64,000 nt of DNA from Amorphoplanes digitatis (GCF_014205335.1 NZ_JACHNH010000001.1:1736001-1800000); one strand, 5' to 3'; positions 43,334 to 53,549 are shown, numbered from the stretch's first letter. Notes: generated by a model not told the origin, from the letters alone. Numbers and translations: made by a program.

Positions 43334-44170
43334 TCAGCCGGGTACCGCGGCGCGCTCGACCCGGCCGACGAGGTCGGGCAGGACCTCGCCCAGCGCGGCG
43401 TCGACGGTCAGATCCGCGTACGGCGCGCCCCGGGTGACACCCTGGTTGACGATCGCCACCCGGACGCCGTCCCGGGCCGCGCGCACCACGAACCGCCGCC
43501 CCGACATGACCGTCAGCGACGAGCCAAGCACGAGCAGGGTCCGCGCGCCGGCGACCAGGCCGAAGGCGCGGCTGACCCGCGCGGCCGGCACCGTCTCGCC
43601 GAAGTAGACGACGTCGGGCTTGAGCAGGCCACCGCACGAGACGCAGTCGACCACCGCGAAGCCGCCCAGCGCCTCGTCGTCGATGTCCACGTCGCCGTCC
43701 GGGTTGATCCGGGTCACCGCCGCCGCGAAGCCCGGGTTGGCGGCGTCCAGCCGGGCCGAGTGCTCCTCCCGGGCGGTCAGCGCGCCGCAGCCGAGGCAGA
43801 CGATCCGGGCCAGGTTGCCGTGCAGCTCGACGACGCCGTGCGCGCCGCCGGCCTGGTGCAACCCGTCCACGTTCTGGGTGATGATGCCGTCGACGCGGGC
43901 CAGCGCCTGCAACCGCGCGACCGCCCGGTGGCCGCCGTTCGGCCGGGCGCCGCCGATCGTGCGCCAGCCGAGGTGGCTGCGCGCCCAGTAGCGCCGCCGG
44001 GCGGCCGGGTCACCGGTGAAGGCCTGGTAGGTCATCGGCGTGGCGCGCCGGGCCGTGCCCGTCGGGCCACGGTAGTCGGGAATGCCCGATTCGGTGGAGA
44101 TGCCGGCGCCGCTGAGCACGACCACGCCGCCGTCGCCGACCCACTCGGCGAGCTGCTCGATCCCTGTCAC
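43334..44170 (-). CDS. Sirtuin-type NAD-dependent protein deacylase
   Basis: 278 residues from GTG 44170. NAD-binding GAGISTESGIPDYRG, TQNVDGLH and the catalytic His in ELHGNL are present. Two CxxC pairs (CLGCG, CVSCG) form the structural Zn site. It should remove acyl groups from lysines in cytoplasmic proteins with NAD+. It is divergent from the small secreted protein gene; there is no obvious partner acyltransferase nearby. Confidence 0.93.
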   Translation of the reverse strand: MTGIEQLAEWVGDGGVVVLSGAGISTESGIPDYRGPTGTARRATPMTYQAFTGDPAARRRYWARSHLGWRTIGGARPNGGHRAVARLQALARVDGIITQNVDGLHQAGGAHGVVELHGNLARIVCLGCGALTAREEHSARLDAANPGFAAAVTRINPDGDVDIDDEALGGFAVVDCVSCGGLLKPDVVYFGETVPAARVSRAFGLVAGARTLLVLGSSLTVMSGRRFVVRAARDGVRVAIVNQGVTRGAPYADLTVDAALGEVLPDLVGRVERAAVPG

Positions 44171-44261
44171 CCGTCCATGGTCCCTCACCCTCCGGAGTGG
44201 GACGAAGAACGCAGTCACGCCGATCTGTGCACGGACGGGCCGAGAACGGTAAGTTGATCGG

Positions 44262-44699
44262 GTGACTGCCGTCGCGCGCCTGCTTCCCCGTCACTGGGAC
44301 GGGCGCCGCCTGCTGCGGTTCCTGACCGGGCTGGCCCTGATCGCGCTGGCCTTCGCGGCCCCGGTCCTGGCGGCCTCCCCGGCGGTCGAGCCCGCGGAGC
44401 CCCCGGTCACGATCATCACCACCGTCGACACCCCGGCCGCGCCGGAGCTACCCGCCGACACCAGCCTGACCGGCCGGGTCGAGGTGGAGAGCCCGGCCGC
44501 GGCCGCCCTGAGCCCGGCCGACCAGGACACCGCGACGGCACCGGCCGAGCCCGTCGCGGCCGACCAGGTCGCGGACGGGGTCGCGGACGGGGTCGCGGAC
44601 GCGGCGGTGCCCGGCGAGCGGATCTGCGTCGAGGCCCGCACGCCCGCGGGCGAGGCCGACCGGGACGCCGGCGGCGAGCGCGCACCGCCGCGCATCTAG
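44262..44699 (+). CDS. Small secreted or anchored hypothetical protein
   Basis: 145 residues from GTG 44262. A signal-like N-terminus (LLRFLTGLALIALAFAAPVLAA) is followed by a Pro/Ala/Asp-rich, low-complexity chain with a short VADG repeat near residues 106-116. No known domain is visible. One Cys lies near the C-terminus. Real coding is supported by strand codon bias and the signal peptide, but the product is unrecognised. Confidence 0.5.
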   Translation: MTAVARLLPRHWDGRRLLRFLTGLALIALAFAAPVLAASPAVEPAEPPVTIITTVDTPAAPELPADTSLTGRVEVESPAAAALSPADQDTATAPAEPVAADQVADGVADGVADAAVPGERICVEARTPAGEADRDAGGERAPPRI

Positions 44700-44854
44700 C
44701 CACTCACCACCCCTGCGTCCCGTGACGCCGCCGTGTGCCCGCGACTCCGACCGGGTACCACGGGCAGCGCCGCACCGCGGCCTCCGGAAACCCTGTGCGC
44801 GTAAGGGATTCGGGGTCGAAGCGCAACCCACAGCTGATACCCCGAGAGAGGCCG

Positions 44855-45559
44855 GTGTTCATTGTGGAATTCACCGCAAGTGTCTGGTTGGTGCTGTTGC
44901 TCGCCCTGGCCGCCGCGACGGCGGCCCTCGCCGCGCCGCGGCGAACCGCCCGCGCGGCCGGATGGCCGGTCGAGGAGCTCTACGCCGACCAGGTGGCGCT
45001 CGCCGCCGAGCAGGCCGCCGCCATCGCCCGCCGCCGCCGCGCCGACTGGGCGCGCGCACAGGACGAGGTCGACGCGGCCTGGGCGGCGTTCGACGCCGCC
45101 GACCGCGCCGCCCGCAAGTCCGTCACCGCGGCCGCCTTCCCGGTCCTCAAGCAGCGCCGCACCCGTGCGGAGCTCGCCGACCGCGAGCGCGACCTGCACC
45201 GGCGGGCCACGGCGGCCTGCCGCCGGAGGGAGCTGTCGATCGCGCAGCTCAACGAGGTGCTCGCGCACCGCGGCGGGTGGAATCCGCGCCGCCATCCGGT
45301 CGCGCAGGAGGCCGCACTGCGCGCGGCGGTGCGGGAGCACCGGTTCGCGCTCTACCGGGCGGCGACCGACCGGGAGCGGAGGGCCTGGCAGGACGCCGAG
45401 CGGGCCGCGGCGACCGTGCGGGGCCTGCGGGCCGAGGCGCTGGCCGTGCAGTCCCGCGCCGGGCAGGACGTGCGGCACCCGCAGCGGTGGACGCCGACGC
45501 GGCCCGCGAAGGCGCGGATCGCCGTGCACCGGGCCCGCGCGTTACGGGCATCGTCCTGA
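44855..45559 (+). CDS. Membrane-anchored coiled-coil hypothetical protein
   Basis: 234 residues from GTG 44855, with GAGAGG upstream; GTG 44864 is an alternative. One N-terminal membrane helix (SVWLVLLLALAAATAALA) is followed by an Ala/Arg/Glu-rich helical region with several heptad-like stretches from about 45 to 215. It resembles uncharacterised actinobacterial proteins; no catalytic motif was seen. Confidence 0.7.
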   Translation: MFIVEFTASVWLVLLLALAAATAALAAPRRTARAAGWPVEELYADQVALAAEQAAAIARRRRADWARAQDEVDAAWAAFDAADRAARKSVTAAAFPVLKQRRTRAELADRERDLHRRATAACRRRELSIAQLNEVLAHRGGWNPRRHPVAQEAALRAAVREHRFALYRAATDRERRAWQDAERAAATVRGLRAEALAVQSRAGQDVRHPQRWTPTRPAKARIAVHRARALRASS

Positions 45560-45667
45560 GTGGACCCGGTCACCCGATGGCCGGCCGCGCACCCCGTTGC
45601 GCCGCGTAACACCGGCAGGCCAGGTACCGTCACAGAGTCGCTCATGAGGGATGGCAGGAGGCCTTGA

Positions 45668-46708
45668 GTGTCATTGACCCCGGCGGGCGGACCGCCCGCC
45701 GTGCGCCTGCACCGGGCCGCGCGCATCGAGGACGCCGTGCACGAGGTGATCGAGCGACGGCTGCGCCAGCGCGGCTGGCAGCCCGTCATCACCGCCTACA
45801 CGGGCTACGGGGCGCCGGGCTGGGCCCGCGTCATGGCCCGCGTCGTGCTGACCCGGCGCACCCCGGCCAAGCGCCGCCCGGAGAAGACGCGCGGCTGGCG
45901 TAGCTTCACCACGTCCCCGGTCAACAACGCTCCGGTGCTGCTGCGCGTCGGCGACCGGATCCACGAGACCCGGACCGACCGCAGCGGTTACATCGACACC
46001 CGGGTCAAGGGCGATCTCGAGCCCGGCTGGGCGACAGTGCGGCTCAGCACCGAGGGAGCCGAGTCGGTGGAGGCGCCGATCCGCGTCGTCGACCCGGCCA
46101 TGAAGTTCGGCGTGATCTCCGACATCGACGACACGGTGATGGTGACCGCGCTGCCGCGCCCGCTGCTCGCGGCGTGGAACACGTTCGTGCTCGACGAGCA
46201 CGCCCGCGCGGCCGTGCCGGGCATGGCGGTGCTCTACGAGCGCCTGGTGACGGCGAATCCGGGCGCGCCGGTCTTCTACCTCTCCACCGGCGCCTGGAAC
46301 GTGGCGCCGACGCTGACCCGCTTCCTCTCCCGGCACCTGTACCCGGCCGGCCCGCTGCTGCTCACCGACTGGGGGCCGACCCCGGACCGGTGGTTCCGCA
46401 GCGGGCAGGAGCACAAGCGCAGCACCCTGCGCCGGCTCGCGGCCGAGTTTCCCGACATCAGGTGGCTGCTGATCGGCGACGACGGGCAGCACGACCAGGA
46501 GATCTACTCGGAGTTCGCGCACGCGCACCCGGACAACGTCGCCGCCGTCGCCATCCGCCGGCTCTCGCCGACGCAGGCGGTCCTGGCCGGCGCGATCCCC
46601 GGGCCGACGGGCGGCCCGGAGGCGGTCGGCTCCGGCGGCAAGACCTGGTTCGCCGCGCCGGACGGCGCGGGCCTCTGGTCGCTGCTGCGGGACACCGATG
46701 TCGTCTGA
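45668..46708 (+). CDS. App1-type phosphatidate phosphatase domain (DUF2183) protein
   Basis: 346 residues; AGGAGG lies 6 bases before GTG 45668. The DUF2183 core carries the DxDxT-type motif SDIDDTV at about 153-159, then YLSTGAWNV and LLIGDDGQHDQEIY, the HAD-like phosphatase elements of App1. App1 hydrolyses phosphatidate at membranes in yeast; bacterial homologues are uncharacterised. It is convergent with a tiny membrane-protein gene 10 bases away. Confidence 0.88.
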   Translation: MSLTPAGGPPAVRLHRAARIEDAVHEVIERRLRQRGWQPVITAYTGYGAPGWARVMARVVLTRRTPAKRRPEKTRGWRSFTTSPVNNAPVLLRVGDRIHETRTDRSGYIDTRVKGDLEPGWATVRLSTEGAESVEAPIRVVDPAMKFGVISDIDDTVMVTALPRPLLAAWNTFVLDEHARAAVPGMAVLYERLVTANPGAPVFYLSTGAWNVAPTLTRFLSRHLYPAGPLLLTDWGPTPDRWFRSGQEHKRSTLRRLAAEFPDIRWLLIGDDGQHDQEIYSEFAHAHPDNVAAVAIRRLSPTQAVLAGAIPGPTGGPEAVGSGGKTWFAAPDGAGLWSLLRDTDVV

Positions 46709-46718
46709 CCGGGTGGGC

Positions 46719-46901
46719 TCAGTCCTCGCCGGCCGGGGACGGCGCCGTCCCGCTGGTCGCCTCGGACAACCGCTCGTGCAACCGCTCGCGGATCTCCTCC
46801 GGCGTGTACGCCCGGCGCCGGCGCTCCGAACGAGCCAGCACCACACCCGTGGCGGCGACCCCTGCCAGCCCGGCCAATCCCGCTACCTTCCACCAACGCA
46901 T
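46719..46901 (-). CDS. Tiny membrane protein, probably leaderless
   Basis: 60 residues: one helix (VAGLAGLAGVAATGVVLA) then a basic patch and an amphipathic tail YTPEEIRERLHERLSEA. No ribosome site precedes ATG 46901, but TATCCT lies exactly 6 bases upstream, which fits a leaderless transcript starting at the ATG. Function unknown; similar short proteins occur in related genera. Confidence 0.7.
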   Translation of the reverse strand: MRWWKVAGLAGLAGVAATGVVLARSERRRRAYTPEEIRERLHERLSEATSGTAPSPAGED

Positions 46902-46907
46902 CTGATG

Positions 46908-46913
46908 AGGATA
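46908..46913 (-). promoter_or_regulatory. Putative -10 box for leaderless transcript
   Basis: TATCCT on the minus strand, six bases before the ATG of the tiny membrane protein. It lies within the 17-base gap between two divergent start codons, overlapping the ribosome site (GAGG, 46907-46910) of the plus-strand gene. Confidence 0.5.
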
Positions 46914-46918
46914 GACAA

Positions 46919-47563
46919 GTGGTCGCCGACATCAGCCTCGACGAGGCCATCGATCTGACGCGTACGGGTGATATCTGGATATTCCGGGGCCGCTCCGGAC
47001 CCGACCGTGCTATCCAGGCCATGACCAACAGCCCCGTCAACCACGTCGGCATGTCGCTCGTGATCGAGGACATGCCGCCGCTGATGTGGCACGCCGAGCT
47101 GGGCAAGTCGCTGCCCGACCTCTGGTCGGGGACGTTCCAGCGCGGCGTGCAGCTGCACGACCTGCGCGACGCGGTCACCGTCTGGGCGCACCGGTACGGC
47201 CAGCGCGGCTGGCTGCGCCAGCTGGAGCAGCCGGTGACACCCCAGATGGAGGACAGGGCGCTCAAGACGGTCGCCCGGCTCGACGGCACGCCGTTCCCGT
47301 CCAGCGCGCAGCTCGCCTGGCGGTGGGCGCGCGGCCGGGTGCCGCAGCTGCGCCTGCCGTGGCAGGAGAAGGCCACCGAGGACGCGGACCTCGAGACCGC
47401 GTACTGCGCCGAGGTCGTCGCGGTGACCTACGAGGACATGGGGCTGCTGGGGAGCAAGAAGCAGCCCAGCTGGTACGACCCGGGCCGGTTCTGGAGCGGC
47501 GACGACCTGGAGCTGTGCAACGGCTACCGGCTCGGTGCGGAGATCGCGGTGCACACGCCATAG
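46919..47563 (+). CDS. Permuted papain-like (YiiX/C92-type) cysteine hydrolase family protein
   Basis: 214 residues from GTG 46919, with GAGG 8 bases upstream. The N-terminal GDIWIF and NSPVNHVGM (H42), and the later TAYCAEVV (C163), are the His and Cys of the circularly permuted NlpC/P60-like fold (YiiX/YaeF). There is no signal peptide, so it acts in the cytoplasm or at the membrane, perhaps as an amidase or lipid-linked hydrolase. It lies 9 bases upstream of the LAL regulator gene, probably co-transcribed. Confidence 0.78.
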   Translation: MVADISLDEAIDLTRTGDIWIFRGRSGPDRAIQAMTNSPVNHVGMSLVIEDMPPLMWHAELGKSLPDLWSGTFQRGVQLHDLRDAVTVWAHRYGQRGWLRQLEQPVTPQMEDRALKTVARLDGTPFPSSAQLAWRWARGRVPQLRLPWQEKATEDADLETAYCAEVVAVTYEDMGLLGSKKQPSWYDPGRFWSGDDLELCNGYRLGAEIAVHTP

Positions 47564-47572
47564 GGTTGGCCC

Positions 47573-50269
47573 GTGGGACTGGTGGGCCGGGTACCCGAGG
47601 TGGTCGCCCTCGACCGGCTGCGCGCCGCCGCGGTCGCCGGGGAGGGTTCCGCCGCGCTGCTGGTCGGCGAGGCCGGGATCGGCAAGACCACGCTCGTCGA
47701 GGAGGCGGTGGCCCGGGCCGCCGCGGCCGGCGCGACGGTGGGCACCGGGCGGGCGGTGCCTGACGAGGGCGCGCCCGCGTACTGGCCGTGGCTGCGGCTG
47801 CTCGAGGACGCGCCGGGCCTGTCGCCGGAGCTGCTGACCGCGCCCGCCGCCGAGGGCGAGTCCCCGGCGGCGCTCCGCTTCCGGGTGGCGCAGACCACCG
47901 TGCGCGCCCTGCGCGAGGCCGGCCACCTCGTGCTGGTCCTCGAGGACCTGCACTGGGCCGACGCGCCGTCGCTCGCCCTGCTGCGCCTGCTCTGCCACGA
48001 GCTGCCCGGCACCCGGCTGATGGTGATCGGCACGGCGCGGCCGCCGTTCCCGCCCGACGCGCTGCCCGGCGCGGAGGTGCTGCGGCTGGACCCGTGGGAA
48101 CCGGCCGCCGTCGGCGCGTACCTGAGGGCACAGGCCGGTCCGGGCGTGCACGGCTCATGGCCGGCCGCGATGCACCGGATCAGCGGCGGAAACCCGCTCT
48201 ACGTAAGGGAATTGACCCGGCAGCTGGAGCGTGAGGACCGGCTGCGGCACCCGGCCGCCGACGTCGGCGTGCCAACGGAGCTGCGGCGCCTGGTCGGCCG
48301 GCGTACCGCGCAGCTCGGACCGGCCTGCCGCGAGCTGCTCGGCGGCGCCGCGGCGCTGGGCGCCGAGATCGACGTCGCCGTGCTGCGGGCCGCGGCGAGC
48401 GACCCGGCGGCGGTGGACGACCTGCTCGCCGAGGCACTCGACGCCGGCGTGCTGACCGACGACCCGTGGCGCCCGGCCCTGCTGCGCTTCGCGCACGAAC
48501 TGGTGCGCCAGGCCCGCTACGACGATCTCGCCCGCGCGGAGCGGATCGCCTGGCACCGCCGCCTCGCCGACGCGCTGACGGCCGCCGGCGCCGCACCGGC
48601 CGACGTGGCCCGGCACCGGGTCCGCTGCGCCGTCGACTCGGGTTCGCGGCAGGCGGCCGTCGAGGCCAGCCGGGCCGCGGCCGCCGCGGCCCTCGACCTC
48701 GCGGAGGCGGTCCGCTGGTACGGCCAGGCCGTCGACCTGGCCGACGATCCGGCCGACCGGCTCGCCCGCGCGACGGCGGCGTACGCCGACGGCCGCCTCG
48801 ACCTGGCGATCGCCGACTGCGTGGCCCTGCTCGACGTGGCCGAACGCGCCGGGCGGCCGGCCCTCGCGGTCGACGCCGCGCTCGTCGTGCGCGGCGTCGC
48901 CGGCCCGTTGGCCCCGGCGCTGCTGCTGCTCTGCGAGCGGGCCCTGGCGCTGGCGGGCCGCAATCCCCGGGTCCTCGCCCAGTACGCGTTCCTGCTCGCG
49001 GACAGCGGCGACGCGGGCCGGGCGGCGGAGATCAGCATCGAGGCCATGACGCTGGCCGAGGAGTCCGGGCTCCCCGGCGACCTGGCCGCCGCGGTGCACG
49101 CCCGGCACCAGGTCATCGACCCGTTCGAGCGCCCCGGCCTGGTGCTCGAGCTCGCCGACCGGAGCTGCTCGCTGGGCCGCCCGGACGCCGAGCTGTGGGG
49201 CCGGACCTGGCGCATCGACGCCTACCTGATGAGCGGCGACAACGCCGCGGCCGAGCAGGAGACAGTACGGCTCGGCGTGCTCGCGGACCGGCTCGGCTGG
49301 CCGCTCGCTCGCTGGCATCTGCTGCGGGCCCGGGCCGCGCGTGCGCTGCTGGCGGGCCGGTTCACCGAGGCCGGCGAGCTGGCGCAGCAGGCCCGCGAGG
49401 TCGGCGTCCGGATGCAGGACGACACCGCGGCCCAGCTCTACCACGCGTTCGCGAGCGGGCTGGTGCTACAGACCGGGGACTCCGGCAGCTACCTGAGCAC
49501 CGCCGCCGCCGAATGGGTGCCGGTCGCGCTGTCGCTGCCGGTCGCGACGGCCCAGCTCGGCCGGCTGGCGATGGACGCCGACGCGAGCGAGACGGTCGAG
49601 CTGTGCTGGCAGAGCCTGCGGCCCGCGCTCGCGGACCTGGCACCCGACGCCCGCCGCAGCTACATCCTCATCACCGCGGGGGAGCTGGCGGCCCGGCTCG
49701 GCGACCACGACGCGGCCCGCGACTGCTACGAGCGCGCCGTCCGCTACGAGCACACCTACCTGAACAACACCACGAGCTGCTACGGCGCGACGGCGAGGTC
49801 GCTCGGCGCGATCGCCTCGGCGCTGGGCGAGCACGAGGCGGCGGTCGGCCATCTCGCCACCGCGGTGACGATGGACGAGGGCTCGCCGCCGTTCCTGGCG
49901 CACGCCCGGCTGGGCCTGGCGCGCGCGTTGGTCGCGCGGGCCGCGCCGGGTGACCGGGGGCGGGCACGGCAACTCGCGGCGGCGGCCGCGGCCGCCGCCC
50001 GCCGGCTGGGCATGCCGGCCGTCGCGGCGTCGGCGCAGGCCCTGGCCGAGGAGACCGCGGGGGTACGGGCGGGGCCGGGCGCGCTGACCGCCCGGGAACG
50101 CGAGATAGCCTTCCTGGTCGCCGAGGGGCTCGCCAACCGGGCCATCGCGGCGAAGCTGGTGCTCTCCGAGCGCACGGTGGAGACCCACGTCCGCAACCTG
50201 CTGGCGAAGCTCGGGCTGAGCAACCGTACCCAGGTGGCGTCCTGGGTACGTACCGTTTCTCAGCGGTAG
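47573..50269 (+). CDS. LAL-type LuxR regulator with ATPase domain
   Basis: 898 residues: LVGRVPEV, Walker [10 protein letters not shown], Walker [11 protein letters not shown], a long TPR-like middle, and a LuxR HTH at the C-terminus ([35 protein letters not shown]). It is a MalT-like ATP-dependent activator, paralogous to the one at 11828. The inducer is unknown. It overlaps no neighbour, starts 9 bases after the cysteine-hydrolase gene and is followed 41 bases later by yceI. Confidence 0.9.
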   Translation: MGLVGRVPEVVALDRLRAAAVAGEGSAALLVGEAGIGKTTLVEEAVARAAAAGATVGTGRAVPDEGAPAYWPWLRLLEDAPGLSPELLTAPAAEGESPAALRFRVAQTTVRALREAGHLVLVLEDLHWADAPSLALLRLLCHELPGTRLMVIGTARPPFPPDALPGAEVLRLDPWEPAAVGAYLRAQAGPGVHGSWPAAMHRISGGNPLYVRELTRQLEREDRLRHPAADVGVPTELRRLVGRRTAQLGPACRELLGGAAALGAEIDVAVLRAAASDPAAVDDLLAEALDAGVLTDDPWRPALLRFAHELVRQARYDDLARAERIAWHRRLADALTAAGAAPADVARHRVRCAVDSGSRQAAVEASRAAAAAALDLAEAVRWYGQAVDLADDPADRLARATAAYADGRLDLAIADCVALLDVAERAGRPALAVDAALVVRGVAGPLAPALLLLCERALALAGRNPRVLAQYAFLLADSGDAGRAAEISIEAMTLAEESGLPGDLAAAVHARHQVIDPFERPGLVLELADRSCSLGRPDAELWGRTWRIDAYLMSGDNAAAEQETVRLGVLADRLGWPLARWHLLRARAARALLAGRFTEAGELAQQAREVGVRMQDDTAAQLYHAFASGLVLQTGDSGSYLSTAAAEWVPVALSLPVATAQLGRLAMDADASETVELCWQSLRPALADLAPDARRSYILITAGELAARLGDHDAARDCYERAVRYEHTYLNNTTSCYGATARSLGAIASALGEHEAAVGHLATAVTMDEGSPPFLAHARLGLARALVARAAPGDRGRARQLAAAAAAAARRLGMPAVAASAQALAEETAGVRAGPGALTAREREIAFLVAEGLANRAIAAKLVLSERTVETHVRNLLAKLGLSNRTQVASWVRTVSQR

Positions 50270-50310
50270 CACTGAGGGCCCGCGGCGCCCGGGCGGCGAG
50301 GCTTGCGGGC

Positions 50311-50835
50311 ATGACAACTCATCTTGAGACAGACGTCCTGCCCGGCACCTACCGCATCGACCCGCACCGCTCGACCGTGCGGTTCACGGCCACGCACGTC
50401 TTCGGCCTCAAGCCGGTCGACGGCACCTTCGCCATCCGCGCCGGCACGTTGGTGGTGGCTGCGAGACGGGAGCAGTCCACGGCCTCCGCCGAGCTGGACG
50501 CGGCCAGCTTCACCACCGACGACAAGCGGCGGGACGCCGACATCCGCGGCAAGCGCTTCCTGGCCGCGGACGCCTATCCGGTGATCGGTTTCCGCAGCAC
50601 CGGCCTGACCCGCACGCCCGAGGGCTGGCGGCTGGCCGGCGTGCTCGGTGTCCGCGGCGGCTCCGCCCCGATGGTCCTCGACGTGGTGGACGCCGCGCCG
50701 GCCGGCGACGGCTACCGGTTCCGGGCGACCGCGCTCGTCGACCGGGTGGCCGCGGGCGTGACCGCGGGCCGCGGGATCATCGCCCGGCGGGTCCGGGTGA
50801 CCGTGGAATGCCGCGTGGAGCCCAGCGCGGCTTGA
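50311..50835 (+). CDS. YceI-family lipid-binding-like protein
   Basis: 174 residues with the lipocalin-like YceI pattern: TYRIDPHRSTVRFTATHVFG at the start and FTTDDKRRDADIRGKRFL in the middle. There is no signal peptide, so this is a cytoplasmic form. YceI proteins bind polyisoprenoid or other lipids; the ligand is unknown here. It is probably the last gene of the LAL transcript, before a bidirectional hairpin. Confidence 0.88.
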   Translation: MTTHLETDVLPGTYRIDPHRSTVRFTATHVFGLKPVDGTFAIRAGTLVVAARREQSTASAELDAASFTTDDKRRDADIRGKRFLAADAYPVIGFRSTGLTRTPEGWRLAGVLGVRGGSAPMVLDVVDAAPAGDGYRFRATALVDRVAAGVTAGRGIIARRVRVTVECRVEPSAA

Positions 50836-50848
50836 TCATGACAGCACG

Positions 50849-50880
50849 AAGCCCGCCACGGTCTGGACCGTGGCGGGCTT
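50849..50880. terminator. Bidirectional terminator hairpin
   Basis: Perfect 15-bp inverted repeat (50849-50863 / 50866-50880) with A/T ends on both sides, between the convergent yceI and helicase genes. Confidence 0.85.
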
Positions 50881-50890
50881 ACGACGCTTC

Positions 50891-52417
50891 TTAGCGAGCC
50901 GCCCGGCTGCGCGCCGAGAAGGCGGCCGCGCCGCCGGTCGGCGACTGGCTGGTGTGCACCGCGGTCGATCCGGTCCCGCCGCGGCGTCCCCGCGAGGAGC
51001 CGCCCTGCGAGTGGCCGCCCTGCGCGTGGCCGCCCTGCGACCGGGCGCCGCCGCCCTGGCCGCGGCCGCCGGCCCGGGCGGGCTGCTCGCCGCTGCGTGC
51101 CGCGCCGCCGGTGCGGGAGCCGCCCGCGCCACGGGTGGCACCCGCGGTCCGAGTGCCGGCCGGGTGCGCCGACCCCCGGGGCCGCCGCGAACGACCGCCG
51201 CCACCGCCGGTGGACGCGGCCTCCGGCTCGGCAACCGGGGAGACCGGCGCGCTGAACGTGCGCTCGCCCGGCGCCAGCTGCGCGAGCAGGGCGTCGCCCG
51301 GGCGGGCCTTGGTCGTGGTGGGCTTGATGCCCGCCTTGCGGGTCAGGTCGCGCACGTCGCTGAGCTGATCGTCGGTCATCAGCGTGATGACCGTGCCCTG
51401 CGCGCCGGCCCGTGCCGTACGGCCCGAGCGGTGCAGGTACGCCTTGTGCTCGACGGGCGGGTCGGCGTGGATGACCAGCGCGATGTCGTCGACGTGGATG
51501 CCGCGTGCCGCGATGTCCGTCGCGACGAGCGTCTGCGCGCTGCCGTCGGAGAACGCCGACAGGTTGCGGTTGCGCGCGTTCTGCGCCAGGTTGCCGTGCA
51601 GCTCCACCGCGGGCACGCCCGCCTGGACGAGCTGACGGGTGAGCGTCTTCGCCCGGCGCTTGGTGCGGGTGAAGATCACCGTGCGGCCCGGCGCCGCCAC
51701 CAGGTCCACGAGCACCGGGAAGCGGTCGTCGTGGCGCACGTGCAGCACGTGGTGCGCCATCTCGATCGGCGCCTCGGCCGCGGAGTCCACGTGGTGCGTG
51801 ACCGGCTTGTGCATGAAGCGCTTGACCAGCACGTCCACGCCGCCGTCCAGCGTCGCGGAGAAGAGCATGCGCTGGCCCTCGCGGGGCGTCGCGTCCATCA
51901 GCCGGCGTACCACCGGCAGGAAGCCGAGGTCGGCCATGTGGTCGGCCTCGTCCAGCACGGTGATCTCGACGGAGTCAAGGCTGGCGTAGCCCTGCTGGAG
52001 GTGGTCGGCGAGCCGGCCGGGGCACGCGACGAGCACGTCGACGCCGGCCTTGAGGCCGCGGATCTGCGGGTTCGCGCCGACGCCGCCGAAGACGGTGAGG
52101 GTGCGCAGGCCGAGAACCTCGGCGAGCGGGGCGAGGGTCGCCTCGATCTGGGTGGCGAGCTCGCGGGTCGGCGCCAGGATCAGCGCGCGGGGCCGCATCG
52201 GGCGGCGCGGGGCCTTGCTCTCCGCGAGCCGGGCGAGGACGGGCAGCACGAAGGCGTACGTCTTGCCGGAGCCGGTGCGGCCGCGGCCGAGCACGTCGCG
52301 GCCGGCGAGCGAGTCGGGCAGCGTCGCTGCCTGGATCGGGAAGGGGGTTTCGATGCCGCGGGCGGCAAGAGCCGCGGCGAGCTTGGTGGGCACGCCGAGG
52401 TCGGTGAACGAGGACAT
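50891..52417 (-). CDS. DEAD-box RNA helicase with Gly/Arg-rich tail
   Basis: 508 residues. Q-motif region and motifs I GRTGSGKT, Ia PTRELA, II DEAD, III SAT, V ATDIAARGI and VI HRSGRTARAG are complete. The C-terminal about 120 residues are Gly, Arg, Ser, Gln and His rich (RG and GGHxQGG repeats), a likely RNA-binding disordered tail. It probably unwinds RNA in ribosome assembly or mRNA turnover, often in the cold. Its 248-base divergent spacer with the sigma gene shows no further gene. Confidence 0.95.
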   Translation of the reverse strand: MSSFTDLGVPTKLAAALAARGIETPFPIQAATLPDSLAGRDVLGRGRTGSGKTYAFVLPVLARLAESKAPRRPMRPRALILAPTRELATQIEATLAPLAEVLGLRTLTVFGGVGANPQIRGLKAGVDVLVACPGRLADHLQQGYASLDSVEITVLDEADHMADLGFLPVVRRLMDATPREGQRMLFSATLDGGVDVLVKRFMHKPVTHHVDSAAEAPIEMAHHVLHVRHDDRFPVLVDLVAAPGRTVIFTRTKRRAKTLTRQLVQAGVPAVELHGNLAQNARNRNLSAFSDGSAQTLVATDIAARGIHVDDIALVIHADPPVEHKAYLHRSGRTARAGAQGTVITLMTDDQLSDVRDLTRKAGIKPTTTKARPGDALLAQLAPGERTFSAPVSPVAEPEAASTGGGGGRSRRPRGSAHPAGTRTAGATRGAGGSRTGGAARSGEQPARAGGRGQGGGARSQGGHAQGGHSQGGSSRGRRGGTGSTAVHTSQSPTGGAAAFSARSRAAR

Positions 52418-52665
52418 GTAGGTGTGAACTCCGGGGTTCGAAGGGGTCGTCCTGCCCGGCGCAGACCTTCACGGGTCGCGGCGCGTGGTGGTCGATCCAA
52501 AGGCGGCCCGAGGCAGAACTGGGCGGGCCGCGAGATCAAGTGTACGTCGTGATCGCTGCAACCTCGCTGCACCCGACTGTGACCTGTCCTGCACCTGTGG
52601 GCCGCGACCTTTCTCGTCAGTGCCGGATTCCCCCCGCCGGCCGGGTACTGCGAGGAGTGACCCCC

Positions 52666-53514
52666 ATGAGCGGAGAACCCGCATTCGACCGTCGTCGCGA
52701 GGATGTCGTGAGGGCGCACATGCCGCTCGTCGGCCACCTGGTGCGGGAGATGCTGGCCCGGGTCCCGGCCCATGTGAACCGCGACGACCTGCTCTCCGCG
52801 GGGTACGCCGCCCTGGTGGCCGCGGCCCGCGGCTTCGACGACGAGCGCGGCGTGCCGTTCGCCCGGTTCGCCGCGGCACGGGTGCGCGGCGCCCTGCTCG
52901 ACGAGCTGCGCGGCCTGGACTGGGCGAGCCGGTCGGTGCGGCAGCGGGCCCGGCGCACCGACAGCGCGCGCCAGGAGCTGACCGCCGAGCTGGGCCGGAT
53001 GCCGTCGGCGACCGAGGTGGCCGAGCGGCTGGGCTGCACGGTCGAGGACGTCGAGTCGGCCGACGACGACGTGCAGCGCGCGGTGGTGTTCAGCCTCCAG
53101 GGCTTCGCCACGGCCGGCGCGGACGACATGGTCACCGAGCCGAGCCTCGGCCCGGAGGAGATCCTGATCCGCCGCGAGCGGCTGGGCTACCTGCGGCACG
53201 CCGTCGACGTGCTGCCGGAGCGGCTGCGCGCGGTCATCACCGGCTACTTCTTCGACGAGCGCCCGATGGCGCAGATCGCGACCGAGCTCGGTGTGACCGA
53301 GTCGCGGGTGTCGCAGCTGCGCGCGGAGGCGCTCGCGCTGCTCAAGGACGGTCTCAACACGCACCTCGACCCGGCCCTCGCGGCCGAGAGCCCGGCCAAG
53401 GAGGGCTGCGTCGCCCGGCGCCGGTCGGCGTACTTCGACGAGATCGCCACGCGCGGAACGCTGCGGGACCGGCTCGCGGTCACCGGCGTGGACGGGATGC
53501 CGGTAGCCGCCTGA
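52666..53514 (+). CDS. FliA/WhiG-type sigma factor
   Basis: 282 residues from ATG 52666, with GAGGAG upstream. Region 2 (LLSAGYAALVAAARGFD), region 3 (DDVQRAVVFSLQGF) and region 4 (RPMAQIATELGVTESRVSQL) give the three-region sigma-28 plan. Such sigma factors drive flagellar or sporulation genes. It is closely related to the sigma factor at 56655; both carry a C-terminal extension (GLNTHLDP). It is convergent with the lipoprotein gene. Confidence 0.9.
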   Translation: MSGEPAFDRRREDVVRAHMPLVGHLVREMLARVPAHVNRDDLLSAGYAALVAAARGFDDERGVPFARFAAARVRGALLDELRGLDWASRSVRQRARRTDSARQELTAELGRMPSATEVAERLGCTVEDVESADDDVQRAVVFSLQGFATAGADDMVTEPSLGPEEILIRRERLGYLRHAVDVLPERLRAVITGYFFDERPMAQIATELGVTESRVSQLRAEALALLKDGLNTHLDPALAAESPAKEGCVARRRSAYFDEIATRGTLRDRLAVTGVDGMPVAA

Positions 53515-53549
53515 GGCCGGCCACTGTGGACCGGCCCCAGGCGGTGGAT

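Noticed and set aside
44700..44854. Upstream extension of the coiled-coil protein reading frame
   Set aside because: The added residues look random and the GTG at 44855 has a ribosome site and opens the membrane helix.
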